From an uncultured Candidatus Melainabacteria bacterium (GTDB lineage: Bacteria > Cyanobacteriota > Vampirovibrionia > Gastranaerophilales > Gastranaerophilaceae), in NCBI GenBank assembly GCA_934692295.1, contig CAKUTL010000001.1, positions 66,399 through 130,398 on the forward strand: a stretch of 64,000 bases of DNA, read 5' to 3'. This document shows positions 25,047 to 33,500 of this stretch, piece after piece. The position numbers and the translations under genes were made by a program. The notes under the pieces were generated by a model. That model had not been told where the DNA came from, did not search any database, and saw only the letters and a program-made list of their open reading frames with translations. Each line of letters opens with the position of its first letter. Position 1 is the first letter of the stretch.

Positions 25047-26246
25047 TTATATGTTGGGGTTATATTTGAATTTTGTTGGGTCTTGTTGTTGAGATGATTG
25101 ATAAGGATTTGAGAAAATACTTCCAGTTTGATTATACATTCCATATGAGCTATATGGATTAAAGATATTATACGAATCAAATGATGGACTGATTGCAGAC
25201 ATTGAACCGTACGGATTACTCATTGAGAAACCATTTGTTGATGACAAGAATGGATTTGTCAATGGTGATTGATAAGTTGTTATTGGATTTGTATAAGCTG
25301 GTGTTGTATAAGAAGGAGTCGTGTAAGACGGTGTTGTAACTTCTCTTTGTGCTGTTCCGTTATTTTGACCTTGAGTTACACCAGTTTCAGTGCTTGCTCC
25401 TTGTTGTTCATCAGAAGTTTGTTGAACAGGTTGTTGTATTGGCTGTTGTACCGGTTGTTCAGAAACAATAGGAGTTTGTTGCTCTGCTCGTTGGCGAGCT
25501 TCCATTTCTGCTCGTTCTTGAGCCTCCCTTTGTATTGCTCGTTGAGTTTCAGTTGGAGCAGTTGTATCTTGAATTCCTACTCGTTCTAGTTCTGCAGCTT
25601 GTTGTTCTTCAAGACTCTGAGCTTCAGCCATCTGTTCCTGAGCTTCTTCTTTTTGTTCAGTATAAGATTTACCAACAACTTTACTTGTCAACCATTCGCC
25701 AACAATCCAACCAACAATGCTGCCAATTCCAGGACAAATTGCTGAACCAATTGCGGCACCAAGTGCACCTCCACCCAATCTTGCAGCAGATTTACCTGCC
25801 TCAAGAAGTGCAGCACCTGCACCTTGCTCTTTTGCGGTCGTTACAATATTTGGGATTTCACATGCTACTGTTAAAACAGCTCCAATAAATGGCATTTTTT
25901 TAGCAACACCTTTAACGAAACCTTTAATTCCTCCCCAAATACCACTTTTACCTGCGGCTTTAGCTGCTTTTGCAGCAAATTTTGTACTTTTAAACAAATC
26001 TTTTGGTGTCGAAATAAGATCTTTAGCTAATCGTTTAAAAAATCCCCCTTGAGCTGCTTTTCTTACTGCCACATGTTTTTCTAAAGCCTTAACTCCAGCA
26101 TCAGCTTTCATAAAAATTGAACCTTTGGCACTTCTCATTGCCTTACCCATGGTTTCTGAGCCAGTACCCAAAATCAGTTCAGGTGCAAGATTACATACCT
26201 TTTTCCCATACTTGAAACCTAATTTCAAAATTGATGATATTCCCAT
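25047..26246 (-). CDS. Glycine-zipper protein with Gln/Pro/Tyr-rich tail (paralogue 1)
   Basis: The 399-residue product has a basic helical N-terminal part (1-90), then KAAKAAGKSGIWGGIKGF, a hydrophobic segment MPFIGAVLTVACEIPNI, and a glycine-zipper pair GGGALGAAIGSAICPGIGSI / VGWIVGEWLTSKVVGKSY (about 150-200). After a charged coil (about 200-260), the last 140 residues are low complexity (PVQQPIQQPVQQTSDEQ, TPSYTTPSYTTPAYTNP, NPYGSMSAIS). No signal peptide. It aligns with the next gene over residues 70-205, so the two are tandem paralogues. A membrane-inserting or surface role is inference only. Confidence 0.65.
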   Translation of the reverse strand: MGISSILKLGFKYGKKVCNLAPELILGTGSETMGKAMRSAKGSIFMKADAGVKALEKHVAVRKAAQGGFFKRLAKDLISTPKDLFKSTKFAAKAAKAAGKSGIWGGIKGFVKGVAKKMPFIGAVLTVACEIPNIVTTAKEQGAGAALLEAGKSAARLGGGALGAAIGSAICPGIGSIVGWIVGEWLTSKVVGKSYTEQKEEAQEQMAEAQSLEEQQAAELERVGIQDTTAPTETQRAIQREAQERAEMEARQRAEQQTPIVSEQPVQQPIQQPVQQTSDEQQGASTETGVTQGQNNGTAQREVTTPSYTTPSYTTPAYTNPITTYQSPLTNPFLSSTNGFSMSNPYGSMSAISPSFDSYNIFNPYSSYGMYNQTGSIFSNPYQSSQQQDPTKFKYNPNI

Positions 26247-26334
26247 TTCAATTCCCCTATGTTTTTCCCCGTACTATATTAAAGTATTCTGCTCCACAAA
26301 AATTGCGTTTTATATTACAAAATATTAACAATAC

Positions 26335-26365
26335 ACAACCGACATTCTGACTGAATGCCGGTTGT
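26335..26365. terminator. Possible weak terminator between the tandem glycine-zipper genes
   Basis: ACAACCGACATTC (26335-26347) pairs with GAATGCCGGTTGT (26353-26365) except for one A-C pair. The minus-strand tract after it is only moderately T-rich. It lies 29 bp past the stop at 26394. Confidence 0.5.
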
Positions 26366-26393
26366 TGAAATAGAAATGAGGGGTTTTATATTA

Positions 26394-27239
26394 TTATGCA
26401 ATAGTATTAAAATTCATATTTTGCATCATCAAATCGTTACTGTAAGGATGTGACATACTATTTGTCAAAAAGTCATTCATATTACCAACGCCTGAAAATG
26501 CAGGATTGTATTGAGGAGAGTTTTGAGCGACTTGAGGTTGTTGCTGTTGAAGCAATGCCATTGCTTCTGCTTGTTTTTCTTCTGCTTCAGCAACTTTTTC
26601 AGAATAAGATTTGCCAATGACCTTGCTAGTCAACCATTCACCTAGCCCCCATCCGATGAAACCTCCAATAGGACCAAATGCCATTGAACCTACAGCCGCA
26701 CCAATTGAAGCACCGGTCAATCTAACTCCGGCCTTTGCAACTTCTGCAACACCTTGTCCAACACCTTGTTCTTTTGTTGCTTTGAAAATATTAGGCAATT
26801 CAAAACCAATCAACATCAAGTTACCAATCAAAGGCATTTTTGACCAAAAACCTTTACCTAAGCCTTTTAAGCCACCTAAAATACCACTTTTGCCGGCAGC
26901 TTTCGCTGCAGTTGCTCCGCCTTTAGTTGCAGCAATTAAATCTTTTGGAGTTGATTTTATAGAACTAAAAATTCTTGAAAAAACTGACCCACTTGTACGT
27001 GTTTTTTTCGCTACATTTAAAGCTAAATTTCCGCCACCTTCTTTTAGACCTTTAAGTAACGATTTTTTAATTGACAGATTATTTTTAATTCCTGCTTTGA
27101 AACTATCTCTAGCACCACGAACTAAAACATCCGCACCGTCTTCAAAAAGAATAGATGGAACTGTTTTAACTGCACGCTTAACAGTTTTGATACTAGGAAG
27201 AGCCTTATACGCACTTTTTGCAATTGACACTATTGACAT
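26394..27239 (-). CDS. Glycine-zipper protein (paralogue 2)
   Basis: The 281-residue product has a basic N-terminal half (1-110), the shared KAAGKSGILGGLKGLGKGF segment, the hydrophobic MPLIGNLMLIGFELPNIF stretch and a glycine-zipper pair SIGAAVGSMAFGPIGGFIGW / GEWLTSKVIGKSY (about 170-210). The tail is short, ending in a Gln-rich stretch (LLQQQQPQVAQNS) and an Asn/Met-rich C-terminus. The identical order GEWLTSKV(I/V)GKSY in both paralogues shows common descent. Function unknown. It sits 147 bp upstream of the sister gene on the same strand. Confidence 0.65.
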   Translation of the reverse strand: MSIVSIAKSAYKALPSIKTVKRAVKTVPSILFEDGADVLVRGARDSFKAGIKNNLSIKKSLLKGLKEGGGNLALNVAKKTRTSGSVFSRIFSSIKSTPKDLIAATKGGATAAKAAGKSGILGGLKGLGKGFWSKMPLIGNLMLIGFELPNIFKATKEQGVGQGVAEVAKAGVRLTGASIGAAVGSMAFGPIGGFIGWGLGEWLTSKVIGKSYSEKVAEAEEKQAEAMALLQQQQPQVAQNSPQYNPAFSGVGNMNDFLTNSMSHPYSNDLMMQNMNFNTIA

Positions 27240-27354
27240 ACCTTACCTACCTTTGCATAATAAAATACACATTTTTCTAACCTACATTTATATAAAAAAT
27301 TTTTCCGCCTCAAAATTGACTAAAATTTAAGAATTGTTAACAAAATTAATAATA

Positions 27355-27388
27355 AAAATGCCGGTCGCACACATGCTCCGGCGTTATT
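27355..27388 (-). terminator. Intrinsic terminator of the small gene at 27438-27593
   Basis: On the minus strand GCCGG pairs with CCGGC across a 13-nt loop, followed by ATTTTTATTATT. It is positioned about 50 nt past the stop at 27438 and so supports transcription of that small frame. Confidence 0.6.
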
Positions 27389-27437
27389 AAACTCTCTTCT
27401 TATTTTTAAGTTTGGTTAGTATAGTAGTTTTCTCTAA

Positions 27438-27593
27438 TTATTTTACAGCGGATAGATTCGCCTTGATTCCTGCGTCTGAATTTATTTCACACGCATTTGA
27501 ATACGCCAAACTCCGGCGTTTCTTTGCTCCTCTTAATATTAATTCAACACTTTCGCATCTATTATTTGATGGTGTTGTTATCTTCTTTAGCAT
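27438..27593 (-). CDS. Possible small protein (51 residues)
   Basis: On the minus strand GGAG is followed after 9 nt by ATG at 27593, and the frame MLKKITTPSNNRCESVELIL and on runs 51 codons to 27438. A terminator follows. The opposite-strand frame (27412-27618) has no ribosome binding site. The product is basic and Ser/Ala/Asn-rich. No family recognised. Confidence 0.45.
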   Translation of the reverse strand: MLKKITTPSNNRCESVELILRGAKKRRSLAYSNACEINSDAGIKANLSAVK

Positions 27594-27688
27594 TATTTCT
27601 TACTCCATAGATTTCTGATTACAAATAATCTATCGGCAAGCTAAAGAAAAAACTTTAGAATTTTATATCATATATTAACAAATCTTAA

Positions 27689-28327
27689 TTAAAATAATGT
27701 AAGTTGTTTTTGTTTTTCAAAATGCTTTCTCAAAAATGAAGGTCTATGATATTTGCTCAATCCGTATTCATCAATTGCTCTCAAGTGTTCAGCCGTCAAA
27801 TAACCCGCATTACGATTCCAACCATACTGTGGAAACTCAGATGCAAGTTCTGCCATATACCTATCTCTTGTAACTTTAGCTAAAATACTCGCAGCCGCAA
27901 TAGAAGCAGATTGACCATCACCTTTTATTATGAATTTTTGAGGATAAGTATAATTTCTGATTAGTTTATTTCCATCAACAAGGGTAATAAAATCTTTCAA
28001 ACCAGCCTTTTGAATAACATTTTCACAAGATAGTTTCATAGCCTTTAAAGACGCATTCAAAATATTTATACGTTCAATCTCTTCAACTTCAACACAAATT
28101 ATAGAATTAATAGTATTATTCAAAATTACATCATAAAGTTTTTCTCTTGCGGTATGAGAAAGCTTTTTAGAATCATTAAGTCTATCTAAATCCAAGATTA
28201 AGGAATCAGTAATTTTTGGGAAATAAACACAAGCAGCAAAAACTCCCCCCGCAGCAGGGCCTCTTCCGGCCTCATCTGTACCTATAACAACTCCACAATT
28301 CCCATCAAATTCAAATAATTCTTTCAT
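27689..28327 (-). CDS. rnhB: Ribonuclease HII
   Basis: The 212-residue protein has the RNase HII signatures: GTDEAGRGPAAGGVFAACV (catalytic Asp-Glu), LNDSKKLS, and the FITLVDGNKLI and KVTRDRYM elements with the later Asp residues of the active site. It cleaves RNA in RNA-DNA hybrids, including single ribonucleotides in DNA. The gene stands alone with no clear operon partner. Confidence 0.95.
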   Translation of the reverse strand: MKELFEFDGNCGVVIGTDEAGRGPAAGGVFAACVYFPKITDSLILDLDRLNDSKKLSHTAREKLYDVILNNTINSIICVEVEEIERINILNASLKAMKLSCENVIQKAGLKDFITLVDGNKLIRNYTYPQKFIIKGDGQSASIAAASILAKVTRDRYMAELASEFPQYGWNRNAGYLTAEHLRAIDEYGLSKYHRPSFLRKHFEKQKQLTLF

Positions 28328-28379
28328 AGATAAAATCTTACAGGGAACAAACTACAACTTCAAGCTAAATATTTGAATA

Positions 28380-28413
28380 GTAATAAAAAAAAGTTGCCAA
28401 GAATTATTGGCAA
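28380..28413 (-). terminator. Strong orphan terminator on the minus strand
   Basis: GTTGCCAA pairs with TTGGCAAC (28390-28411), with an eight-T tract on the minus strand. No annotated minus-strand gene ends here; the next upstream is the GGGtGRT gene, which has its own terminator at 28700-28736. Confidence 0.75.
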
Positions 28414-28699
28414 CATTAAATAAACACGAGGATATTAAGAGAGAGAGAGTATAAAAAACTTTTTTTACTTAAATCCTTTTTCAAATATTAAATTATTAAC
28501 TCGTTTAAAAATTAACTTTTCTTTTCCTTGAATGCTTTTTGCATTTCCCTTACATTCTTATAAACAATTTTCGTTTTCAAAAATTGCCTTTTTTGTTGTA
28601 ATGTTATTAATATTTCTTAAACCTGCTACCAGCGTATGTTTTGAGTATATACTATGTAAATATATTACATGTAAAAATTAAATTTCAGCTTAACATAAA
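28414..28699 (-). ncRNA. Possible small non-coding RNA region ending in the terminator at 28380-28413
   Basis: This 286-bp stretch has no usable open frame on either strand. Transcribed leftwards it would end at a strong terminator; small hairpins such as CAATTTT ... AAAATTG and AATGC ... GCATT are present. The element fits no RNA family I recognise. I keep it as a candidate only. Confidence 0.25.
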
Positions 28700-28736
28700 A
28701 AAGCTCAGTTCCTATATTAAATAAGAAATGAGCTTT
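28700..28736 (-). terminator. Intrinsic terminator for the GGGtGRT operon
   Basis: AAAGCTCA (28700-28707) pairs with TGAGCTTT (28729-28736); on the minus strand a T run follows. It lies 29 bp after the stop at 28766. Confidence 0.85.
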
Positions 28737-28765
28737 TAAAAATTTATAAATAATTAGCTTATTAA

Positions 28766-29767
28766 CTATTTATTCATAGCTTGAGCAACTGCAACAGCAC
28801 ATGCAACAGTAGCACCTACCATTGGGTTGTTACCCATACCAATTACACCCATCATTTCTACGTGAGCAGGAACTGAAGATGAACCAGCAAATTGAGCATC
28901 ACCGTGCATTCTACCCATAGTATCTGTCAAACCGTAAGAAGCTGGACCAGCAGCAACGTTATCTGGGTGAAGAGTTCTACCAGTACCACCACCTGATGCT
29001 ACTGAGAAGTATTTTCTACCATTTTCAATACACCATTTTTTGTAAGTACCAGCTACAGGGTGTTGGAATCTTGTTGGGTTAGTTGAGTTACCAGTGATAG
29101 AAACATCAACGCCTTCTTTAACCATAATTGCAACACCTTCGTTAACATCATCTGCACCATAGCATCTAACTTTAGCTCTTTCTCCTTCAGAGAATGGAGT
29201 TTCTTTAACGATTTTTAATTCGCCTGTTTTGTAATCGTAATCAGTTTCAACAGCGGTGAAACCATTGATTCTAGCGATTACATAAGCAGCGTCTTTTCCT
29301 AAACCGTTCAAGATAACTCTTAAAGGTTCTTTTCTAACTTTGTTAGCGTTTCTAGCGATACCAATAGCACCTTCAGCAGCTGCGAATGATTCGTGTCCAG
29401 CTAAGAAACAGAAACATTTAGTTTCTTCTCTCAAAAGCATAGCACCTAAGTTACCATGACCAAGACCAACTTTTCTTGTATCACCAACTGAACCAGGAAC
29501 TGCAAATGCTTGTAAACCAAGACCAATTGCTTCAGCTGCATCAGCTGCATCTTTAATACCTTTTTTAATAGCGATAGCACAACCTAGAGTATAAGCCCAA
29601 GATGCGTTATCAAATGCGATAGGTTGAATACCTTTAACAATCGCATCAACATCAATTCCTTTTGATAAACATAATTCACGTGCTTCGTCCAAGTTTTTAA
29701 AACCGTATTCTGGTAAAACTTTCTTCAAAGTAGCTTCACGTCTATCTTTTCCTTCAAAATTTGCCAT
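28766..29767 (-). CDS. GGGtGRT-family protein (PF14057)
   Basis: The 333-residue protein contains the namesake SGGGTGRTLHPDNVAAGP (about 258-275), together with AGHESFAAAEGAIGIARNAN and MGRMHGDAQFAGSSSVPAH. The family is known from anaerobic gut bacteria and archaea, but to my knowledge no activity is assigned. It has no signal peptide. The NifU-like scaffold is immediately upstream, with 104 bp between, on the same strand, and this pairing is a recurring one. I infer a role in iron-sulfur chemistry from that context. Confidence 0.88.
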   Translation of the reverse strand: MANFEGKDRREATLKKVLPEYGFKNLDEARELCLSKGIDVDAIVKGIQPIAFDNASWAYTLGCAIAIKKGIKDAADAAEAIGLGLQAFAVPGSVGDTRKVGLGHGNLGAMLLREETKCFCFLAGHESFAAAEGAIGIARNANKVRKEPLRVILNGLGKDAAYVIARINGFTAVETDYDYKTGELKIVKETPFSEGERAKVRCYGADDVNEGVAIMVKEGVDVSITGNSTNPTRFQHPVAGTYKKWCIENGRKYFSVASGGGTGRTLHPDNVAAGPASYGLTDTMGRMHGDAQFAGSSSVPAHVEMMGVIGMGNNPMVGATVACAVAVAQAMNK

Positions 29768-29814
29768 AATTTATTTTCCTTATTTTTATCTTACATGTTA
29801 TTTATCTACTACTA

Positions 29815-29851
29815 CCAATTATTTAATTGGCAGAAAAGGGTATAACCCTTT
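29815..29851 (-). promoter_or_regulatory. Two hairpins between NifU-like and GGGtGRT genes
   Basis: CCAATTATTTAATTGG (29815-29830) and AAAGGGT ... ACCCTTT (29835-29851) are adjacent hairpins. They could set relative expression of the two genes or be mRNA processing sites. Confidence 0.4.
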
Positions 29852-29871
29852 GATTTATTTAAAGAAAGAAA

Positions 29872-30573
29872 CTATTGTTTACGAGGGTCGATAGTTTTAA
29901 CAGCATCAGCAAATCTGCCGTAAGTACCGATATTCTTTTCGTAAGCTTCTTTAGGATCAACACCAGATTTAATAGCATCCATAACTTTACCAAGGTTAAC
30001 AAACTTGTAACCGATAACTTCATCATGTTTATCCAAACCTAATTCAAGGATGTAGCCTTCAGTTAATTGAAGGTATCTAACACCTTTTTGTTTAGTTGAA
30101 TGGATAGTACCAACCATAGAGCATAAGCCTTTACCTAAATCTTCAAGACCAGCACCTACAGGTAAACCGTTTTCAGAGAAAGCAGTTTGAGTTCTACCGT
30201 AAACGATTTGTAAGAATAATTCTCTCATTGCAACGTTGATAGCATCACAAACCAAGTCAGTGTTTAATGCTTCTAAGATAGTTTTTCCTGGAAGAATTTC
30301 ACCAGCCATAGCTGCAGAGTGAGTCATACCAGAACAACCGATTGTTTCAACTAATGCTTCTTGAATGATACCGTTTTTAACGTTAAGAGTTAATTTACAA
30401 GTACCTTGTTGAGGAGCACAGCAACCACAACCGTGAGTAAGACCTGATATGTCTTTAATTTCTTTACATTTTGTCCATTCACCTTCTTGTGGAATTGGGG
30501 CAGGTGAACCCTTTACGCCACGAGCAACGCAGCATTTTTCTTGAATTTCTTGTGAAACTTGTATATTAGTCAT
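29872..30573 (-). CDS. Iron-sulfur cluster assembly scaffold (NifU/IscU N-domain-like) protein
   Basis: The 233-residue product has an unusual Cys-rich N-terminal part (QEKCCVARGV, THGCGCCAPQQGTCKL) and a NifU/IscU-like core with ALVETIGCSGMTHSAAMAGEILPGKT and NTDLVCDAINVAMREL. The core cysteines would hold an Fe-S cluster. The N-terminal CGCC and CC motifs are not part of standard IscU. No other suf/isc genes lie in the window. It is the first gene in the operon with the GGGtGRT protein. Confidence 0.75.
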   Translation of the reverse strand: MTNIQVSQEIQEKCCVARGVKGSPAPIPQEGEWTKCKEIKDISGLTHGCGCCAPQQGTCKLTLNVKNGIIQEALVETIGCSGMTHSAAMAGEILPGKTILEALNTDLVCDAINVAMRELFLQIVYGRTQTAFSENGLPVGAGLEDLGKGLCSMVGTIHSTKQKGVRYLQLTEGYILELGLDKHDEVIGYKFVNLGKVMDAIKSGVDPKEAYEKNIGTYGRFADAVKTIDPRKQ

Positions 30574-30724
30574 TTTCTACTCCCTTCACCTTATATACAA
30601 CTAAATTTTAACTTGCTCAAAATATTCAGTCAAGGCAATTGAACTTTTTGCAAAATAATGTTAAAATAGATATATAATAATGGTCTTGCGAGTGTAACAA
30701 ACGCAAAACTATGATAAAAGCGAA

Positions 30725-31112
30725 CTGTCATTCCGACCGAACCCGTTTCGGAATCTCTAACGGAATATACCAGATAGAGGGGCTGAAACAAGTTCAGCAT
30801 GACAGGGTTAATCCCCTCTTGGAGAGGGGTAGGGTGATGGGGGTTAATCCTCACAAACACTCAACCAACAACAACTTAACACACAACGTCATTCTGAGCG
30901 TAGCGAAGAATCTCTTACTAAGGTCAAGAGGGAAAAATCAAACCCTCTCCCTTAATCCCTCGCCAATGGAGAGGGAAACAACCAAATAACAATGCGTGAG
31001 GGTAACCCCCTCATCCTAACCTTCTCCCCAAGGAGGAGGAACATAAAAAAACATCGCTCCTCTCCAAGAGAGAGGTTGGGAGAGGGTTCAACAAAAACTA
31101 GAACCGCCCCAA
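30725..31112. repeat. Composite of dispersed repeats (two families)
   Basis: GTCATTCCGACCG, CAGCATGACAGG and GTCATTCTGAGCGTAGCGAA, GAATCTCTTACT belong to the GTCATTC family. Between and after them lie CCCCTCTTGGAGAGGGG, CCCTCTCCC, GGAGAGGG and CTCCAAGAGAGAGG blocks of a second CTCTCC/GGAGAG family. 30574-31140 has no gene that I can support. Confidence 0.75.
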
Positions 31113-31140
31113 TAAACATCAAAACAAATGAGGATTGGTT

Positions 31141-31809
31141 ATGATTAAGATTAAAAATAAGGCTTTTACATTAAGTGAAGTACTTATAACATTAGCAGTT
31201 GTCGGAACACTTGCAGCACTTGTTGTTCCCGGACTAATTAAAGACTATAACAGCAAAGCAAATATGACAATGTTGCAAAATATGGTTGCCAACCTTCAAA
31301 GTGCTGTCCAAACTCAAATGACAAGAGCAGGAGCTATAGATTTAAATGCAACAGATATAGTAAAAGATCCGGAAAAATTTTTCAGAACACTGGATGTAGT
31401 TAATGCAAGCTCTGATGCTAAATATTTTCCAGATTTAAGTAAATACAAACTCCTTAATGGAAAGGAATTAACAGCAATTACAAGATATAACTGTGCAGCC
31501 TCTGCAAAAATGAAAAATGGTGTTGCTCTTTGTATGACAACAACTACTACTACAAATGGAGATAAGATGCTTTTTATTGATTTAAATGGTGAAAAAGAAC
31601 CAAATATTGCTGGCTTAGATTTCTATGAAGTCTTTATTCAGGGGAAAACGATACTTGATAATGGAACTAGACCACATCATGTAGGTGATATCCGAGGAGT
31701 ACATGTTAGTCTTTGCACATCTAATTCTTCACTAGCTCCTGCAGGATGTTATTCTCAAGCAGAACAATCAGGTTTTGACCCGAATTATTGGAAAAAGTTA
31801 TTACAATAA
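31141..31809 (+). CDS. Type IV pilin-like / pseudopilin protein 1
   Basis: GAGG sits 9 nt before the ATG at 31141 (222 residues; the frame starts earlier only with a TTG). The N-terminus MIKIKNKAFTLSEVLITLAV is a class III signal: KA/FTLSE with Glu5 of the mature part, followed by a hydrophobic helix. Prepilin peptidase would cleave after Ala8, in place of the more common Gly. The globular part has a disulfide candidate pair and ends YWKKLLQ. It would be a major or minor pilus subunit assembled by the GspE/F system encoded at 34223-40437. Confidence 0.85.
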   Translation: MIKIKNKAFTLSEVLITLAVVGTLAALVVPGLIKDYNSKANMTMLQNMVANLQSAVQTQMTRAGAIDLNATDIVKDPEKFFRTLDVVNASSDAKYFPDLSKYKLLNGKELTAITRYNCAASAKMKNGVALCMTTTTTTNGDKMLFIDLNGEKEPNIAGLDFYEVFIQGKTILDNGTRPHHVGDIRGVHVSLCTSNSSLAPAGCYSQAEQSGFDPNYWKKLLQ

Positions 31810-31864
31810 CTCCTTTCTAAAAACACAGAAAAATCTATCAAAAAAATAATAAAAGGAAATATCA

Positions 31865-32533
31865 ATGCAAAAGAAAAAAGCATTCACACTTACAGAATTA
31901 CTTATAGCACTCGGAATTATCGGAGCAATTGCTGCCGTATCTATCCCGAGCTTGATGTCAAACATTAACAACCGAATTTTAGCATCTCAACTCAAAAATA
32001 ATGTTATTGGAATCCAACAGATTATAGATGAACAACTGACAAGAAACAAGACAACTAGTCTTTTAGAAACCGATTTCAGAAGTCCAAATTCACTGTTAAC
32101 AGAAGCAAATTTCTCTGTTGCTAAAATTTGTCCGGCAGGACAAGCCCGTGTCGGTTGTTGGAATGTTACAGAAAATGCAACTCCATACAAATGGTTATCT
32201 GGAGGAGAAGTGCGAATGAATGATTCTTTAACCCTTAAATTAAAAAGTGGAGCATTAATAGCATACTATTTAACAACAGCAGGAGATGTAACATATGAAG
32301 GGGTAAAGGATAGAGTTATTGGTGCATTTGATATTGATGTTAACGGGAATGAAGGACCAAATGTTATTGGCAGGGACTTTTTTTCATTCTTTGTAACAGA
32401 TAAGGGAAAAATTGTAGATAAATATTACAATAAATCTTATTATACACTTAATATGAAAAAAGCAGAATGCAAAGGAAATGCTTTCGCATGCTTTGGGGCC
32501 GTTGTCGATGACGGTTGGAAAATAAATTACTAA
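31865..32533 (+). CDS. Type IV pilin-like / pseudopilin protein 2
   Basis: The 222-residue product starts MQKKKAFTLTELLIALGIIG, again Ala before FTL with Glu at mature position 5. The C-terminal half has DIDVNGNEGPNVIGRDFFSF, a motif repeated almost unchanged in the next gene (DVNGADEPNIVGRDYFAF) and reminiscent of the calcium or turn loop in minor pilins. Cys positions (AECKGNAFACFG) could form a disulfide. AAAGGAA precedes the start. Confidence 0.85.
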   Translation: MQKKKAFTLTELLIALGIIGAIAAVSIPSLMSNINNRILASQLKNNVIGIQQIIDEQLTRNKTTSLLETDFRSPNSLLTEANFSVAKICPAGQARVGCWNVTENATPYKWLSGGEVRMNDSLTLKLKSGALIAYYLTTAGDVTYEGVKDRVIGAFDIDVNGNEGPNVIGRDFFSFFVTDKGKIVDKYYNKSYYTLNMKKAECKGNAFACFGAVVDDGWKINY

Positions 32534-32624
32534 AAACAAGTTAAGCATAACAAAATCAAACATCACTCCACTCCGAGGAATAGGCTGGGAGAAGGGACAA
32601 AACAACAAAATAAAGGAAATAAAT

Positions 32625-33275
32625 ATGCAAAAACAAGCATTCACACTTACAGAATTACTTATAGCCCTTGGCATTATCGGAACAATTGCAGCATTGAGCA
32701 TTCCGAGCTTGATGACTTCTGTTCATAATAAAATGCTTGCAACCCAATTGCAAAACAATGTTGAATCTATACAACAAGCAATTGCAAACCAAAAGATAAT
32801 CAATAACACAAAAGATTTGACCGAAACAAAATTCAAAGATGAATCAGGTTTTTATTCATTATTCCAAACAACCAAAAGTGAAAAATGTTCAGCAACAGTA
32901 AAATGCTGGGGAAGTTCATACCGTGTCATTGGAGGAACCCAAGCGGAATATGAAGGAATTCCACCGGAAAATGCTATTAGACTTAAAAACGGAGCAACGA
33001 TATCATATCAAATGGAAAATATCGGAGATGCTTATGGAAACAGACAACTTGCCGAGGTTTTTATAGATGTTAACGGAGCAGATGAACCAAACATTGTTGG
33101 AAGAGATTACTTTGCATTCTTTATATCAAAAAATGGAACAATAAGTGGAAACCGAAGCGTAAACTCTGGAATATGTGATACTCCGTCAGAATGTTTTAAT
33201 GCTTTAATTAAAAATAACTACAATGTTCCTGCGGATAAAGATTATTACAACACAGATGAACATGATGAAGGATAA
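32625..33275 (+). CDS. Type IV pilin-like / pseudopilin protein 3
   Basis: The 216-residue product starts MQKQAFTLTELLIALGIIGT and is paralogous to the preceding gene along its whole length, so the two arose by tandem duplication. The conserved elements are FIDVNGADEPNIVGRDYFAF and a C-terminal Cys pair (CDTPSECF). AAAGGAA is the ribosome binding site. A terminator at 33297-33334 closes the run of three pilin genes. Confidence 0.85.
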   Translation: MQKQAFTLTELLIALGIIGTIAALSIPSLMTSVHNKMLATQLQNNVESIQQAIANQKIINNTKDLTETKFKDESGFYSLFQTTKSEKCSATVKCWGSSYRVIGGTQAEYEGIPPENAIRLKNGATISYQMENIGDAYGNRQLAEVFIDVNGADEPNIVGRDYFAFFISKNGTISGNRSVNSGICDTPSECFNALIKNNYNVPADKDYYNTDEHDEG

Positions 33276-33296
33276 AAATTAAAACAAAGTTTTTGG

Positions 33297-33334
33297 TAAC
33301 GGCTGTGCAATTAAGTACAACCGTTATTTTTTTT
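33297..33334 (+). terminator. Intrinsic terminator for the pilin gene run
   Basis: TAACGG (33297-33302) pairs with CCGTTA (33321-33326), inner TGT/ACA also pairs, and eight T residues follow. Confidence 0.85.
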
Positions 33335-33500
33335 GCAATGTTAAATAATTGTAAAAACTTTAGCATGGAAAAAACAAAAAGGAAGAAATAAAATTACTTT
33401 TGTTCTATCATTTGTATATAAAGTTTAAATAATAAATTGGGTTATGTACTAAAAAGTTTAGGTTAATGTGAATCCTTTTTTGTTTCAGAAATGAAATAAG

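Noticed and set aside
27412..27618. Plus-strand 68-codon open frame
   Set aside because: No ribosome binding site and hydrophobic chance composition; the minus-strand 51-codon frame has a GGAG site and terminator.
30630..30989. Open frames on both strands of 76 and 92 codons
   Set aside because: They translate the composite repeats; Pro/Leu-rich and not conserved in style.
31141..33275. Phage tail or virion proteins
   Set aside because: FTLxE plus Glu5 and hydrophobic helix mark pilin-like proteins; no phage genes near.
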